Positions 53,823 to 62,460 of a stretch of 64,000 nucleotides of DNA are shown piece after piece. The translations under genes were made by a program, and so were the position numbers. The notes under the pieces were generated by a model. That model did not search any database. It was not told where the DNA came from and was given only the letters and a program-made list of their open reading frames with translations. Numbering within the stretch: position 1 is the first letter of the stretch; the number at the start of each line of letters is the position of its first letter. The DNA comes from Campylobacterales bacterium (GTDB taxonomy: Bacteria; Campylobacterota; Campylobacteria; Campylobacterales; Sulfurovaceae): positions 1-64,000 of the forward strand of contig JACXUM010000006.1 of assembly GCA_014763895.1 (NCBI GenBank). Direction: 5' to 3'.

Positions 53823-54764
53823 ATGAAGAGATTAGTTTATTTACCCCTTATTATCATACTTTTTTTAGCGACGGGATGTAGCCAGAAAAAGCCCAAGCCT
53901 CATCATCATCCAGCACATCCTGATTATTCCATCAAAAAACCGAAAGCTGTTTATCAGCCCAACAGAAAAAATCTGAGCAAAATGGTAGTGGAACTTCAGG
54001 GAAAGCCCTATGTCTGGGCTGAAGAGGGGCCTGCATGTTTTGACTGTTCAGGATTTACCTACTATGTCTATGGACGTATGGGCATGGAGCTGCCACGAAC
54101 TGCCAGAGAACAGGCAAAAGTTGGGAAAGAGATCCAGCTTAAGGATCTTGAATACGGTGACCTGATCTTTTTTAATACTACAGACCGGCCCGGCCAGAGC
54201 ATCACCCATGTAGGGCTTTACCTTGGAAACGGTTGGTTTACCCATGCCAGCACCAGACAATATGAAGTCCTATACAGCAATCTTTATACTTCACCCTACT
54301 ATAGAGAACGGTTACGTGTATGCAGACGCTATCTGCCTGATGCAAATGTCAAGGTGAGCAGAACAAAACCTTGGAAGATCGTCAAAGAGCAGCCACTTCT
54401 TGCACAGGCAGGGCCTGTTATGAGAGTAGCTTCCGTAGCACCTCCTGCTGCTACAGAAGTTCCGGTACTTGAGAAAAAAGTCAAAAATGAGAAGATCTGT
54501 GCAACTCCTGCAAGCAAAGAAAATATGGGAGCAGGAATTTTTTACGTGCAGATAGGCTCATTTGAGGGGAAACCCAACCATAACCTGCTTTCTCAGATTG
54601 CGCGTGAAGGCTACAGCTACAGATTGATCCAATTCCCTAAAGGGAATATCCAAGTCAACAAACTGCTCATCGGTCCTTACCAGAGCAAAAAAGCTGTCTT
54701 GGCGGTATTGCCGCAGATCAAACAGAAGATCCAAAAAGATGCCTTCATCGCCGAGATACGTTAA
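53823..54764 (+). CDS. NlpC/P60 lipoprotein endopeptidase with SPOR domain
   Basis: A 313-residue periplasmic lipoprotein (lipobox LATGC). The NlpC/P60 domain has catalytic Cys in CFDCSGFTYY and His in ITHVGLYLGNGWF. A Pro/Lys linker leads to a C-terminal SPOR domain (FYVQIGSFEGKPNHNLLS to FIAEIR) that binds septal peptidoglycan and should bring the peptidase to the division site. It is a paralog of the preceding gene, with a 24-base identical stretch at 53320-53343 and 54009-54032. The SPOR part resembles that of the 29028-29837 protein. Confidence 0.88.
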   Translation: MKRLVYLPLIIILFLATGCSQKKPKPHHHPAHPDYSIKKPKAVYQPNRKNLSKMVVELQGKPYVWAEEGPACFDCSGFTYYVYGRMGMELPRTAREQAKVGKEIQLKDLEYGDLIFFNTTDRPGQSITHVGLYLGNGWFTHASTRQYEVLYSNLYTSPYYRERLRVCRRYLPDANVKVSRTKPWKIVKEQPLLAQAGPVMRVASVAPPAATEVPVLEKKVKNEKICATPASKENMGAGIFYVQIGSFEGKPNHNLLSQIAREGYSYRLIQFPKGNIQVNKLLIGPYQSKKAVLAVLPQIKQKIQKDAFIAEIR

Positions 54765-54769
54765 CAAAA

Positions 54770-55171
54770 ATGGCAAAATTCTCACCCAATGCCTCCTGTC
54801 CATGCGGCAGCAAACTAAAATATAAAAAATGCTGTGCTATCTATCATAAAGGGGCATGGGCATCAAATGCGCTTGCTTTGATGAAATCACGTTACTCAGC
54901 CTATGTGTTCGGAAATGCTGATTACATCATCCAAACAACCCATCGGGACAATTCTGATTATACCTCAGATACAACTGAGTGGAAAGCTTCGATCCTTGAG
55001 TTTTCCCATCAGACGAATTTTCTGAATTTAGAGATCATCGAGTTCATTGACGGCCCTTCTGAAGCATTCGTTACCTTTGAAGCCGATCTTTCAAGCGGAC
55101 TTCTGAAAGAAAAAAGCCGTTTTCTAAAAACCGATGGAAGATGGCTTTATGCAGACGGCATTTTTTTATAA
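54770..55171 (+). CDS. YchJ-like SEC-C zinc-motif protein
   Basis: A 133-residue cytosolic protein of the UPF0225/YchJ group. The N-terminal SEC-C zinc motif is CPCGSKLKYKKCC, followed by the NTF2-like domain with MKSRYSAYVFGNADYIIQTTH. Function is not known. It starts 5 bases after the NlpC/SPOR gene stop and ends with DGRWLYADG, the family-typical end. Confidence 0.88.
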   Translation: MAKFSPNASCPCGSKLKYKKCCAIYHKGAWASNALALMKSRYSAYVFGNADYIIQTTHRDNSDYTSDTTEWKASILEFSHQTNFLNLEIIEFIDGPSEAFVTFEADLSSGLLKEKSRFLKTDGRWLYADGIFL

Positions 55172-55204
55172 AATTTTTCACCTCTTTTCTATCAAAAAAT
55201 AAGA

Positions 55205-55210
55205 TATAAT
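55205..55210 (+). promoter_or_regulatory. -10 element upstream of the lipoprotein gene
   Basis: A perfect TATAAT 79 bases before the preferred ATG at 55290. It follows the ychJ-like gene by 33 bases, so it opens a new transcript with a leader of roughly 70 bases. The leader shows no recognisable riboswitch. Confidence 0.45.
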
Positions 55211-55289
55211 TCGAAAAAAATATAGGATTACCTCATCAAAATGAGCGTAGTCATATCTATTGAATTTATTTCCCAAAAGAGAAGGAAGC

Positions 55290-56108
55290 ATGAAACAGAC
55301 AACATCCCTTTTTTTAGTACTATTTGGCACATTATGGCTGATGAGCGGATGCAGCCAAAAAGCCCCCAAAGCAGATGAGAGAAAAAAACCGCTAGGATTT
55401 CATACCGATCGCTCTAGGTTTATGAATACCATCGATGCGGCAACATCGGACAGAAAGGAAAGAAATGCCTTTATTGATGAGTTTATCGCCAAATCAGATA
55501 TCCAGTGTCAAACTTATCTCAACAAACCACTTACCAAATCCCAACGCCAGTCCAAAAGCGGTCTTTATATGAATCTATTTGATGCAACCAGTGCAGCATT
55601 TGGAACCAAAGAGATCACAGACAGCGCTAAAGCTCTGTTCATCAAAAATCCACACAAAGCCGCTGAAACTCAAATGGCCTATGAAAAAGCGCTTTCTACA
55701 GAGATAAAATTTGGTGTTCAGATTGCCAGAGAACGCTATGCCAGAACGATTTTGATCAAAAAAAACAGGCTGATCGAAAGCTATACGATCCCTATGGTTG
55801 AGAAAGATCTGCAAAAGTATGACAAACTCTGCGATTATGACTATGGTCTCATTGAGATCAATAACATTTTACGAAGAGCTCAAAAACCGAAAACATATCA
55901 ACCGTTTTCTTCAAAGCTAAGAATAGACCCTGCAACCATCAGAAATAAGGTTGAAGCAGTGACCATCGAAGTCAGGAGAAAAGAAGAAAAGAAGAAAGAG
56001 AAACACTCAAATAAAAACATCCAATATGAAGAAGAGATGCGAATGACTGAAACATCTTTAGATAGCAATACTTCTCTGTCCGCTACACCTAATTCAGATG
56101 CACTATAA
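55290..56108 (+). CDS. Unrecognised periplasmic lipoprotein
   Basis: A 272-residue protein with a signal peptide and lipobox LMSGC, then a helical, charged mature part. I do not recognise the family. The C-terminal ~50 residues are a highly charged Lys/Glu segment followed by a Ser/Thr-rich end (SLDSNTSLSATPNSDAL). The ATG at 55290 has AGAAGGAAGC before it; the longer frame to 55260 adds residues before the signal peptide and is rejected. The two Cys in DIQCQTYL and KLCDYDYG are the only ones outside the lipobox. Confidence 0.7.
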   Translation: MKQTTSLFLVLFGTLWLMSGCSQKAPKADERKKPLGFHTDRSRFMNTIDAATSDRKERNAFIDEFIAKSDIQCQTYLNKPLTKSQRQSKSGLYMNLFDATSAAFGTKEITDSAKALFIKNPHKAAETQMAYEKALSTEIKFGVQIARERYARTILIKKNRLIESYTIPMVEKDLQKYDKLCDYDYGLIEINNILRRAQKPKTYQPFSSKLRIDPATIRNKVEAVTIEVRRKEEKKKEKHSNKNIQYEEEMRMTETSLDSNTSLSATPNSDAL

Positions 56109-56244
56109 GGTGCATTTTGAAATAAATATTTCTTATTATCTCCATTAATAATACTTCACAATATCTCCACAAAAAGACCTTATGATCACCTTGAACATAT
56201 CCTTACCAATTAAGATATGAGACAAAAAATCGAAAGGATACAGT

Positions 56245-56832
56245 ATGAAAAAAACCATAGCAACACTGATCTTAGGCAGTGTGGTACTGTTTGGTGCAAA
56301 TCATGATGATAATGATGAGCGGCAAAAACAAAATAAGTCTAATACCACATCCATCCATGCTAAACAAATACGTCAAATAGATAGAGAACATACAAAAGAA
56401 CATACCCGCCAAAGAGATTTTAAAACACAAAAAGAATTTCAACGTATCAAAGAAAACAGAATGGGCGTAGAGATGAAACATGAAACGAGGCTCCGTGGCG
56501 ATCATCATGAACCGTCTTGGAAAGATAAAGATCATGATCACGGGCAAAATGATCCTTATGCTTATAAAAACAGAAAATATATCAAGGCAAAACAGATCCA
56601 TAGACACCGCGGATACAAATATCCCTTTAGATCATGGTTTAGATCCTATGAATACTACAGGGCGCCTTTTTATGATCAATTTGGCTATTACTACGGCTAT
56701 TTTAATCTGATTGGCTACTATTTTGAAGGGATATTTTACCGCTATGACAGATACTATACCTATCAAGACCGTATCAGAGGAAAAGGGCTGTTTGATGACT
56801 GGTATTACAGTCCAGAAGAGTTCAGACCCTAA
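56245..56832 (+). CDS. Exported basic, His/Tyr/Arg-rich protein of unknown function
   Basis: A 195-residue protein with a signal peptide (MKKTIATLILGSVVLFGA). The mature part is unusually rich in Lys, Arg, His, Asp and Gln, then in Tyr, Phe and Gly from about residue 125 (YKYPFRSWFRSYEYYR, FGYYYGYFNLIGYYF). No known domain is evident; the first half may be disordered and could bind metal or nucleic acid. It begins with GGATAC before the ATG and ends 39 bases before ruvX. Confidence 0.65.
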   Translation: MKKTIATLILGSVVLFGANHDDNDERQKQNKSNTTSIHAKQIRQIDREHTKEHTRQRDFKTQKEFQRIKENRMGVEMKHETRLRGDHHEPSWKDKDHDHGQNDPYAYKNRKYIKAKQIHRHRGYKYPFRSWFRSYEYYRAPFYDQFGYYYGYFNLIGYYFEGIFYRYDRYYTYQDRIRGKGLFDDWYYSPEEFRP

Positions 56833-56860
56833 AAGCTTTTGGTCGAAGAGAGTATTTGGC

Positions 56861-56866
56861 TATAAT
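56861..56866 (+). promoter_or_regulatory. -10 element 5 bases before ruvX
   Basis: A perfect TATAAT ends 5 bases before the ruvX ATG (56872). A TTGGTC at 56839-56844 is a possible -35 at 16-bp spacing. Transcription would begin at the start codon, so the message is probably leaderless; no ribosome site is visible either. Confidence 0.5.
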
Positions 56867-56871
56867 TGCGT

Positions 56872-57258
56872 ATGAAATTAGCCAGTATAGATATAGGACT
56901 CAAACGAATCGGTGTAGCGATCTGCCTTGATGGCAAGATCGTTCTGCCTCAAAATGCCATCCTCAGAAAAAACCGTAACCAGGCAGCACGTGACGTCAAA
57001 GCCTTTTTGGATGAGTGGGAAATAGACAAACTCATCGTCGGTCTGCCTAAAGGCGGTTCCAGTGAAGAAGAGATGGAACGGCGTATCAAACATTTTGTCT
57101 CTCTGCTTGAACTGGATATCCCCATTGAATACCAGGATGAACAAGGGACCAGTTTTGAAGCCAAGATGCTGACAGAAGGTGATTTCAAACATAAGCGGGA
57201 CGGACGACTTGATTCTGTTGCTGCCAAGATCATTTTAGAAAGGTTTCTTGGCCTTTGA
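56872..57258 (+). CDS. ruvX: Putative pre-16S rRNA nuclease RuvX/YqgF
   Basis: A 128-residue RNase H-fold protein. Motifs are SIDIGLKRIGVAICLDG, KLIVGLPKGGSSEE, YQDEQGTSFEAKM and DSVAAKIILERFL, with the catalytic Asp/Glu/Asp set at 7, 95 and 115 or so. It is annotated variously as a Holliday-junction resolvase or a 16S 5'-end maturation enzyme. The ATG at 56872 is preferred to the TTG six bases before. It is convergent with the MacB-like permease gene. Confidence 0.9.
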   Translation: MKLASIDIGLKRIGVAICLDGKIVLPQNAILRKNRNQAARDVKAFLDEWEIDKLIVGLPKGGSSEEEMERRIKHFVSLLELDIPIEYQDEQGTSFEAKMLTEGDFKHKRDGRLDSVAAKIILERFLGL

Positions 57259-57274
57259 AACTTCATCAACTTTT

Positions 57275-58486
57275 TTACTCATACCGTAAAGCATCGATCG
57301 GATTCATAGTCGCTGCTTTTCGTGCGGGGATGATCCCAAAAATGATACCGATCAACATCGAAAAGACCAAAGCAATCACTGTAATAGACGGATCAATCAC
57401 CAATGTGATATCAAGCCATTTTGCCCCACCAAGTGTGATCAAGATACCCGATACGATGCCAACCAGCCCGCCTAATCCGGAAAGTACGATAGATTCGATC
57501 AAAAACTGTATCAAAATATCTTTTGCCATCGCCCCGACAGCCATACGTATACCGATCTCTCTTGTGCGTTCCGTTACTGAAACCAGCATAATATTCATGA
57601 TCCCGATCCCCCCGACGACCAACGAGATCGCAGCGACAGCTCCCAGCATCATCGTTAGGATGGTTGTGACCTGAGAGATCGTATCGATGAGGGCCGTCAT
57701 ACTTCTGACTTGAAAGTTGTCATCCTCCACATGCTCTATATGCCTGCGTTCTCGCAATACCCTTTCGATCTGGATTTTTGCCTCTTCCAAAGGGATATTT
57801 TCTTTGACCGCAGCCATCATCAGGTGGATATTGTCACTTCCTCCGATACGGCGTTGAAACAGTGTAAAAGGAACAAGGACCACATCATCCTGATCCATCC
57901 CAAAGGTATTGGCACCTTTGGCTTCCAGCACACCTACAACTTCACACGAAAAGTTTTTCAGCCTGATCTTTCTGCCTATCATCGATTCTGCGGTTACAGA
58001 AAGATTTTTGATGACACTCTGACCTATGATACAGACATTCTGCCCTGTTCTGAGTTCTGTTTTTTCAAATGCTCTCCCCTCTTCAATCTTCCAATTCTGG
58101 ATATGAAGGTATTCATTCTCCACACCCCGGATGCTTGTGCGGTAATTCTGTTCTTTATAGATTACTGTCATAGAGGTAGATTCAACCGGAGAGATGGCAT
58201 CAAGAGCGTAGATAGAAGCACGCAATGTTTCAAGATCTTTCTTTTTAAAAGGTTTTTCTATCGCTCCCCTGTTACCAGGTCCCCTCTCTTGACCCGGCAT
58301 GATATAGAGAGTATTGCTTCCGAGTTTTTCGACACTTTGGGTGATCGATTGGCTGGCCCCTTTGCCGATATTCACCATCGCGATCACAGAGGCGATACCG
58401 ATCACGATACCGATCGCAGTAAGCAAAGATCGCATCAGGTTCCGCCTGATCTCCCTGAGTGCCTGCAAGAATGCGTTACGAAACAT
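57275..58486 (-). CDS. MacB-like ABC transporter permease
   Basis: A 403-residue inner-membrane protein with one N-terminal helix, a large periplasmic domain (about 45-275) and three C-terminal helices. This is the FtsX/MacB fold, with GIVIGIASVIAMVNIGKGAS at the start and MLVSVTERTREIGIRMAVGA, the coupling-helix motif, near the end. It works with the ATPase encoded just upstream. The start ATG at 58486 has GAGG before it and overlaps the ATPase gene by 11 bases; the longer frame to 58561 is less likely. Confidence 0.9.
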   Translation of the reverse strand: MFRNAFLQALREIRRNLMRSLLTAIGIVIGIASVIAMVNIGKGASQSITQSVEKLGSNTLYIMPGQERGPGNRGAIEKPFKKKDLETLRASIYALDAISPVESTSMTVIYKEQNYRTSIRGVENEYLHIQNWKIEEGRAFEKTELRTGQNVCIIGQSVIKNLSVTAESMIGRKIRLKNFSCEVVGVLEAKGANTFGMDQDDVVLVPFTLFQRRIGGSDNIHLMMAAVKENIPLEEAKIQIERVLRERRHIEHVEDDNFQVRSMTALIDTISQVTTILTMMLGAVAAISLVVGGIGIMNIMLVSVTERTREIGIRMAVGAMAKDILIQFLIESIVLSGLGGLVGIVSGILITLGGAKWLDITLVIDPSITVIALVFSMLIGIIFGIIPARKAATMNPIDALRYE

Positions 58487-59156
58487 GCTTGACCTCTTTT
58501 TCGATCCGTCCGTCACGCAGATAGATCGTCCTTGAAGCATATGCTGCGATATCCTTTTCATGGGTTACCATGATCACCGTAATCCCCTGCTTATTGAAAG
58601 TCTGGATCACTTCCATGATCTCATGACTGCGCGTAGTATCAAGATTTCCTGTGGGCTCGTCAGCGATCAAGACTTTGGGACGTGTCACCATCGCTCTGGC
58701 GATCGCAACACGCTGCTGCTGCCCTCCTGAAAGCTGTCCTGGGTCATAGTAAAGCCTATCTTCCAATCCCACGCTTTTAAGAGCTTCATATGCCATAGTT
58801 TTGCGCGTTTTGCGATCGATCCCTTGGTAGATCAAGGGCATTTCGACATTTTCAAGCGAAGTTGTTTTTTTTAAAAGATTGTATCCTTGAAAGATAAATC
58901 CCAATATATATCTTCGGAATAAAGCCCGTTGATCGGGATCAAGAGAACCTATCTGGGTATCTAAAAAAGTGTACTCCCCGCTGCTTGGTACATCCAGAGT
59001 ACCCAAGATATTGAGCAAAGTCGATTTCCCGCTCCCGCTAGGCCCCATGATAGCAACAAACTCCCCCGCCTTTATCTCTAGCGTGATATCGTGAAGTACC
59101 GTTGTTGCGGCATCACCGCTCCCGTAAACCTTACTGATACTCTTCAATGAGATCAT
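58476..59156 (-). CDS. ABC transporter ATPase (LolD/MacB type)
   Basis: A 226-residue ATPase. Walker [10 protein letters not shown], the signature [12 protein letters not shown] and Walker [13 protein letters not shown] are all intact. The KFALRRYIL-like segment and [18 protein letters not shown] are typical of the LolD/MacB group. It is fused to nothing, so MacB is split here into ATPase and permease proteins, as in some bacteria. It overlaps the adaptor gene by 4 bases (ATGA). Confidence 0.93.
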   Translation of the reverse strand: MISLKSISKVYGSGDAATTVLHDITLEIKAGEFVAIMGPSGSGKSTLLNILGTLDVPSSGEYTFLDTQIGSLDPDQRALFRRYILGFIFQGYNLLKKTTSLENVEMPLIYQGIDRKTRKTMAYEALKSVGLEDRLYYDPGQLSGGQQQRVAIARAMVTRPKVLIADEPTGNLDTTRSHEIMEVIQTFNKQGITVIMVTHEKDIAAYASRTIYLRDGRIEKEVKHVS

Positions 59157-60361
59157 GAAGCCTTTTCCTGACTGACAATGATCTCTTGATTCTCTTTAAG
59201 CTCACTAGATTCTATCGCACTTAAGGGACCGTTATTGCCCAAAACCTTCACATAGATCTTTTTTGGAACACCGTTTTGGAGTACCCAGACATGTGGTTTT
59301 GGATCGACTTGGATCTTCTCATCCTGATCTTTGCCGAAAAGAGATTTTGATTTTGGTTTGACAGGGATGAAAAGCAAAACCGCACGTTTAACGACAAATG
59401 TATTTTTCAGCGTCTGTGTCACGATATCTGCATCCACACTCATTCCAGGCTTCAATAACAATGACTTGTTATCCACCTCCATAATGGCTTTATAGGTCAC
59501 AACGTTATCAAGTATCTCAGAATTGATTCTCACTTGACGTATCATCGCTTCAAAGGTAGTATCCGGATAAGCATCTACATTGAAACTGGCTTTTTGCCCT
59601 GCTTCGATCTTCCCGATATCAGCTTCATCGATACTGATCTGAAGCTCCATTTTGCTTAGATCTTTTGCAATGCTAAAGAGTACAGGGGTTTGAAACATCG
59701 CTGCTACGGTCTGCCCCGGATCAACATTTCTGACCAGGATCGTCCCGTCGATAGGTGAATAGATCTTGGTACGTTCCAAATCATACTGGGCTGCGGTCAA
59801 AGAGTGGTTGGCCTGTTCGATCTGAGCCTGAGCATTGGCTATCTGGGCTTTGGCCAAAAGATAATTCCCCCAATCCCTGTCCCAGTCACTCTGGGTAGGC
59901 AATGTCCCTTTGGATACACTTTTGAGCTTTTTATCCCGTTCAATGGTCGTTTCAGCCTGATAGTACTGTGCTTTTGCACTCTCCAATGCTGCCTGGGCCA
60001 TCTGCAGAGCAGCTTTTGCCTTGTCATAGGCACTTTGATACTTGGTCGTATCCAAGCGCGCCAAAAGCTCTCCTTTTTTGACCTCATCATTATAATCGAC
60101 ATAAACCTCTTCAATGGTGCCAGAAATCTCCGTGCCTACATCAACACTTTCTACAGGCTGGATATACCCGCTTGCCGAAACGGTCAGCGTAAGATCACCT
60201 TTGTTCAATGGTTCGGTTACATAACGATACTGCATTTGATGGGTATCTCTTGTAAAGAAAAGATAAGCTGACCCCACTACTCCAATGACAAATATGATGA
60301 TACCGATCCGCCATTTGAGCGTATCTTTTTGATAATTGATGATCTTTTGCATCTCTTCCAT
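59153..60361 (-). CDS. MacA-like periplasmic adaptor (membrane fusion protein)
   Basis: A 402-residue protein anchored by one N-terminal helix (GIIIFVIGVVGSAYLFF). It has a biotinyl-lipoyl-like domain (VESVDVGTEISGTIEEVYVDYNDEVKKGELLARLD), a long coiled-coil hairpin (residues ~95-190) and the SPIDGTILVRNVDPGQTV lipoyl half. It links an inner-membrane pump to an outer-membrane channel. With the two downstream genes it forms a MacAB-type exporter. No TolC gene is adjacent. ATG at 60361 or at 60352 may be used. Confidence 0.9.
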   Translation of the reverse strand: MEEMQKIINYQKDTLKWRIGIIIFVIGVVGSAYLFFTRDTHQMQYRYVTEPLNKGDLTLTVSASGYIQPVESVDVGTEISGTIEEVYVDYNDEVKKGELLARLDTTKYQSAYDKAKAALQMAQAALESAKAQYYQAETTIERDKKLKSVSKGTLPTQSDWDRDWGNYLLAKAQIANAQAQIEQANHSLTAAQYDLERTKIYSPIDGTILVRNVDPGQTVAAMFQTPVLFSIAKDLSKMELQISIDEADIGKIEAGQKASFNVDAYPDTTFEAMIRQVRINSEILDNVVTYKAIMEVDNKSLLLKPGMSVDADIVTQTLKNTFVVKRAVLLFIPVKPKSKSLFGKDQDEKIQVDPKPHVWVLQNGVPKKIYVKVLGNNGPLSAIESSELKENQEIIVSQEKAS

Positions 60362-60444
60362 CCGCCAAACCCTTTCGATAACCGATATGATACGCTACTA
60401 CTGCGCATTATAGCGTTCTTTACATTATTCTAACAGAGCTTGGT

Positions 60445-60450
60445 TATAAT
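60445..60450 (+). promoter_or_regulatory. -10 element 8 bases before the MFS gene
   Basis: A perfect TATAAT, extended with a TGGT before it, ends 8 bases before the ATG at 60459. It lies in the 97-base divergent spacer shared with the adaptor gene. The message would be leaderless or have a leader of only one or two bases. Confidence 0.45.
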
Positions 60451-60458
60451 GTCAATCA

Positions 60459-61634
60459 ATGAATTGTCCCCAGATCAAGGAGTCCGTTTTGCCTATCGCA
60501 AAAACCACCAAAGTTACGCTGTTACTCCTCTCTATGACGACGATGATGTCCAATGTCGCTATCGTCACCTCACTGCCACATCTTAAAGACCATTTTCCCG
60601 ATGTCAGCCAGATCGAATTTCTCTCCAGGATGATGATCACGCTTCCTTCTCTGGCCATAGCGATTCTGGCACCTTTTTTAGGCCATCTGCTGCATCATTT
60701 CAAACGTACCCACTCGCTGATGACAGCCTTGCTGTTCTTCGCTCTGGCAGGAAGTGCAGGGCTTTATCTTCAAGGTATCTATGCTTTACTCTTTTCACGT
60801 TTTCTACTCGGTATTGCTATCGCTGTTCTCATGATCCTGACGACCTCTCTGGTCGGAGATTATTTCAAAGACAAAGAACGGCACCGCTACATGGGGCTGC
60901 AAAGCGCTTTTACATCAGCAGGCGGCCTTCTATTTCTCCTTGGCGGAGGAATACTCAGCGATATTGATTGGCGTTATGCTTTCGGGATCTATCTGGCGGG
61001 GATCCTCTTTTTGCCATTGGTTTCTTTGTACATCAAAGAACCCATCCGTTCTCAGGCATTGAACGCAGAACAAACCCTCCAGCTAAGACTTTTCAATATC
61101 TATCTGCTTGCTTTTTTACTCATGCTGGTTTTTTATATCCTGCCTACGCAAATGCCTTTTTTGATGATGAACCATTTCGGAGCTGACGGGAAGCTAACCG
61201 GAATGATCATCGCCATGGCATTTATCTTCAATGCCCTTGGTGCATTCAGTTTTTCACGCTTTAAAAAGCATTATGACTACAAGTGCATCTACATGATCGG
61301 TATGGCTATCGTTGCGGTGGGGTTTTTACTCATCGGTAACGTGAATGATGTCCATCTTTTCTTCTTTACCTCACCCATCATGGGATTTGGTGGAGGTCTT
61401 TTAATGACCAATATCACCGCATGGATGCTCCACCTTGCCCATGAAGATAAAAGAGTAAGGTCTTCAGGCTACCTGACAAGTTCGCTTTTCATGGGACAGT
61501 TCTTCTCTCCTATCGTCTTTCATCCTGCGGTGGATTACTTCGGTGTACAGCACTTTTTTGTCGTAACGGGAATTACGTTGGGTGGATTTGTACTTGCAGC
61601 AGCTAGTATGCAAAGATTATGGTCTAAAAGATAA
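60459..61634 (+). CDS. MFS transporter
   Basis: A 391-residue protein with twelve membrane helices. Features are an N-terminal MMSNVAIVTSLPHLKDHFP, LLGIAIAVLMILTTSLVGDYF, the GGLLFLLGGGILSDIDWRYAF loop typical of drug/H+ antiporters, and a C-terminal GFGGGLLMTNITAW. The drug resistance subgroup (Bcr-like) is likely, but the substrate is unknown. It diverges from the MacAB-like genes, so the two may share a regulatory region. Confidence 0.9.
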   Translation: MNCPQIKESVLPIAKTTKVTLLLLSMTTMMSNVAIVTSLPHLKDHFPDVSQIEFLSRMMITLPSLAIAILAPFLGHLLHHFKRTHSLMTALLFFALAGSAGLYLQGIYALLFSRFLLGIAIAVLMILTTSLVGDYFKDKERHRYMGLQSAFTSAGGLLFLLGGGILSDIDWRYAFGIYLAGILFLPLVSLYIKEPIRSQALNAEQTLQLRLFNIYLLAFLLMLVFYILPTQMPFLMMNHFGADGKLTGMIIAMAFIFNALGAFSFSRFKKHYDYKCIYMIGMAIVAVGFLLIGNVNDVHLFFFTSPIMGFGGGLLMTNITAWMLHLAHEDKRVRSSGYLTSSLFMGQFFSPIVFHPAVDYFGVQHFFVVTGITLGGFVLAAASMQRLWSKR

Positions 61635-61656
61635 AACTCCTTTTCCCCTTCATTCT

Positions 61657-61687
61657 AATATTCCACTCTCTCTTCATTGGGAATATT
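61657..61687. other. Inverted repeat between the MFS and DedA genes
   Basis: AATATTCC (61657-61664) and GGAATATT (61680-61687) are exact complements 15 bases apart. The loop and the bases after it hold CTCTTC and GAAGAG, which allow a second, competing stem. It lies between two convergent genes, so a bidirectional end signal is possible, though no T-run follows on either side. Confidence 0.35.
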
Positions 61688-61768
61688 TGGAAGAGAAGAG
61701 ATACAAGCCGGAACGTAGCTGCTTGAGTTGCCATTCCATATCGAGATTCAAATGGGTAAGAAAAAATC

Positions 61769-62431
61769 CTATTTTTTCGTTTTTATATAAATGAACCGGA
61801 CAAGACCACCGCCCAAAATGAGAATAAGGGGTATCGCAAAATACATATGCTCTTTGATCCAGTCAAAAACAGACAATATCTCTTTTCCGAAATACCAGAC
61901 AGGTAAAATGGTGATCGTTGCCCAGCACCAGGCGCTAAACAAGTTGATAAAAGCAAATTTCTTTGCGTTATATCTTGTAAGTCCTATAGAGATGGGAATC
62001 ACGGTTCGCATACCGTACATATATCTTTGGGCAAAGATGATAGGCCAGCCGTATTTTTTTAACAACAGATGAGCCAGTGCAAATTTTCTTCTGTGAGCCG
62101 TAAATTTTGAGTAGACATAACCTTTGTTATATCTTCCGATATAAAAATAGATCTGATCCCCCACAAAACCGCCCAGTCCTGCAATAAATATCGCAAAGGG
62201 GAGCGACATATCGTTGGTATGGGAGAGAAGTCCGGCCATGACCAGACCCATTTCTCCTTCAATGATACTCCATGCAAACAGGATAATATATCCCTCTTTT
62301 TTCATCAAATAAAGAAATTTTTCATCTAATCCCTCAACCGGCGCCATAAATAGATTGTAGACTAAAAAGGAGAAGAGTATCAAAACTACGAAAGTTGTAA
62401 TTTTTCCCACATGCTTTTGTATCAATTTCAC
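61769..62431 (-). CDS. DedA-family membrane protein
   Basis: A 220-residue inner-membrane protein of the DedA family, linked to lipid scrambling and undecaprenyl phosphate recycling. Features are IIEGEMGLVMAGLLSHT, the re-entrant loop GLGGFVGDQIYFYIGRYN, the acidic-free YSKFTAHRRKFALAHLLLKKYG and the QRYMYGMRTVIPISIG helix end. The start is GTG with GAGG before it. It is read towards a convergent MFS gene and lies downstream of a PAP2 phosphatase gene, another enzyme type acting on undecaprenyl phosphates. Confidence 0.9.
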   Translation of the reverse strand: MKLIQKHVGKITTFVVLILFSFLVYNLFMAPVEGLDEKFLYLMKKEGYIILFAWSIIEGEMGLVMAGLLSHTNDMSLPFAIFIAGLGGFVGDQIYFYIGRYNKGYVYSKFTAHRRKFALAHLLLKKYGWPIIFAQRYMYGMRTVIPISIGLTRYNAKKFAFINLFSAWCWATITILPVWYFGKEILSVFDWIKEHMYFAIPLILILGGGLVRFIYIKTKK

Positions 62432-62460
62432 TGATGCCTCTGAGATAATGGTATTTCCTT

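Noticed and set aside
57710-58492. 260-codon rightward frame opposite the MacB-like permease gene
   Set aside because: Antisense to a conserved permease, no ribosome site and Phe/Cys/His-rich composition typical of shadow frames.
61582-61794. 70-codon rightward frame after the MFS gene
   Set aside because: It starts inside the MFS gene in another frame and ends in the 3' end of the DedA gene; no start signal or motif.
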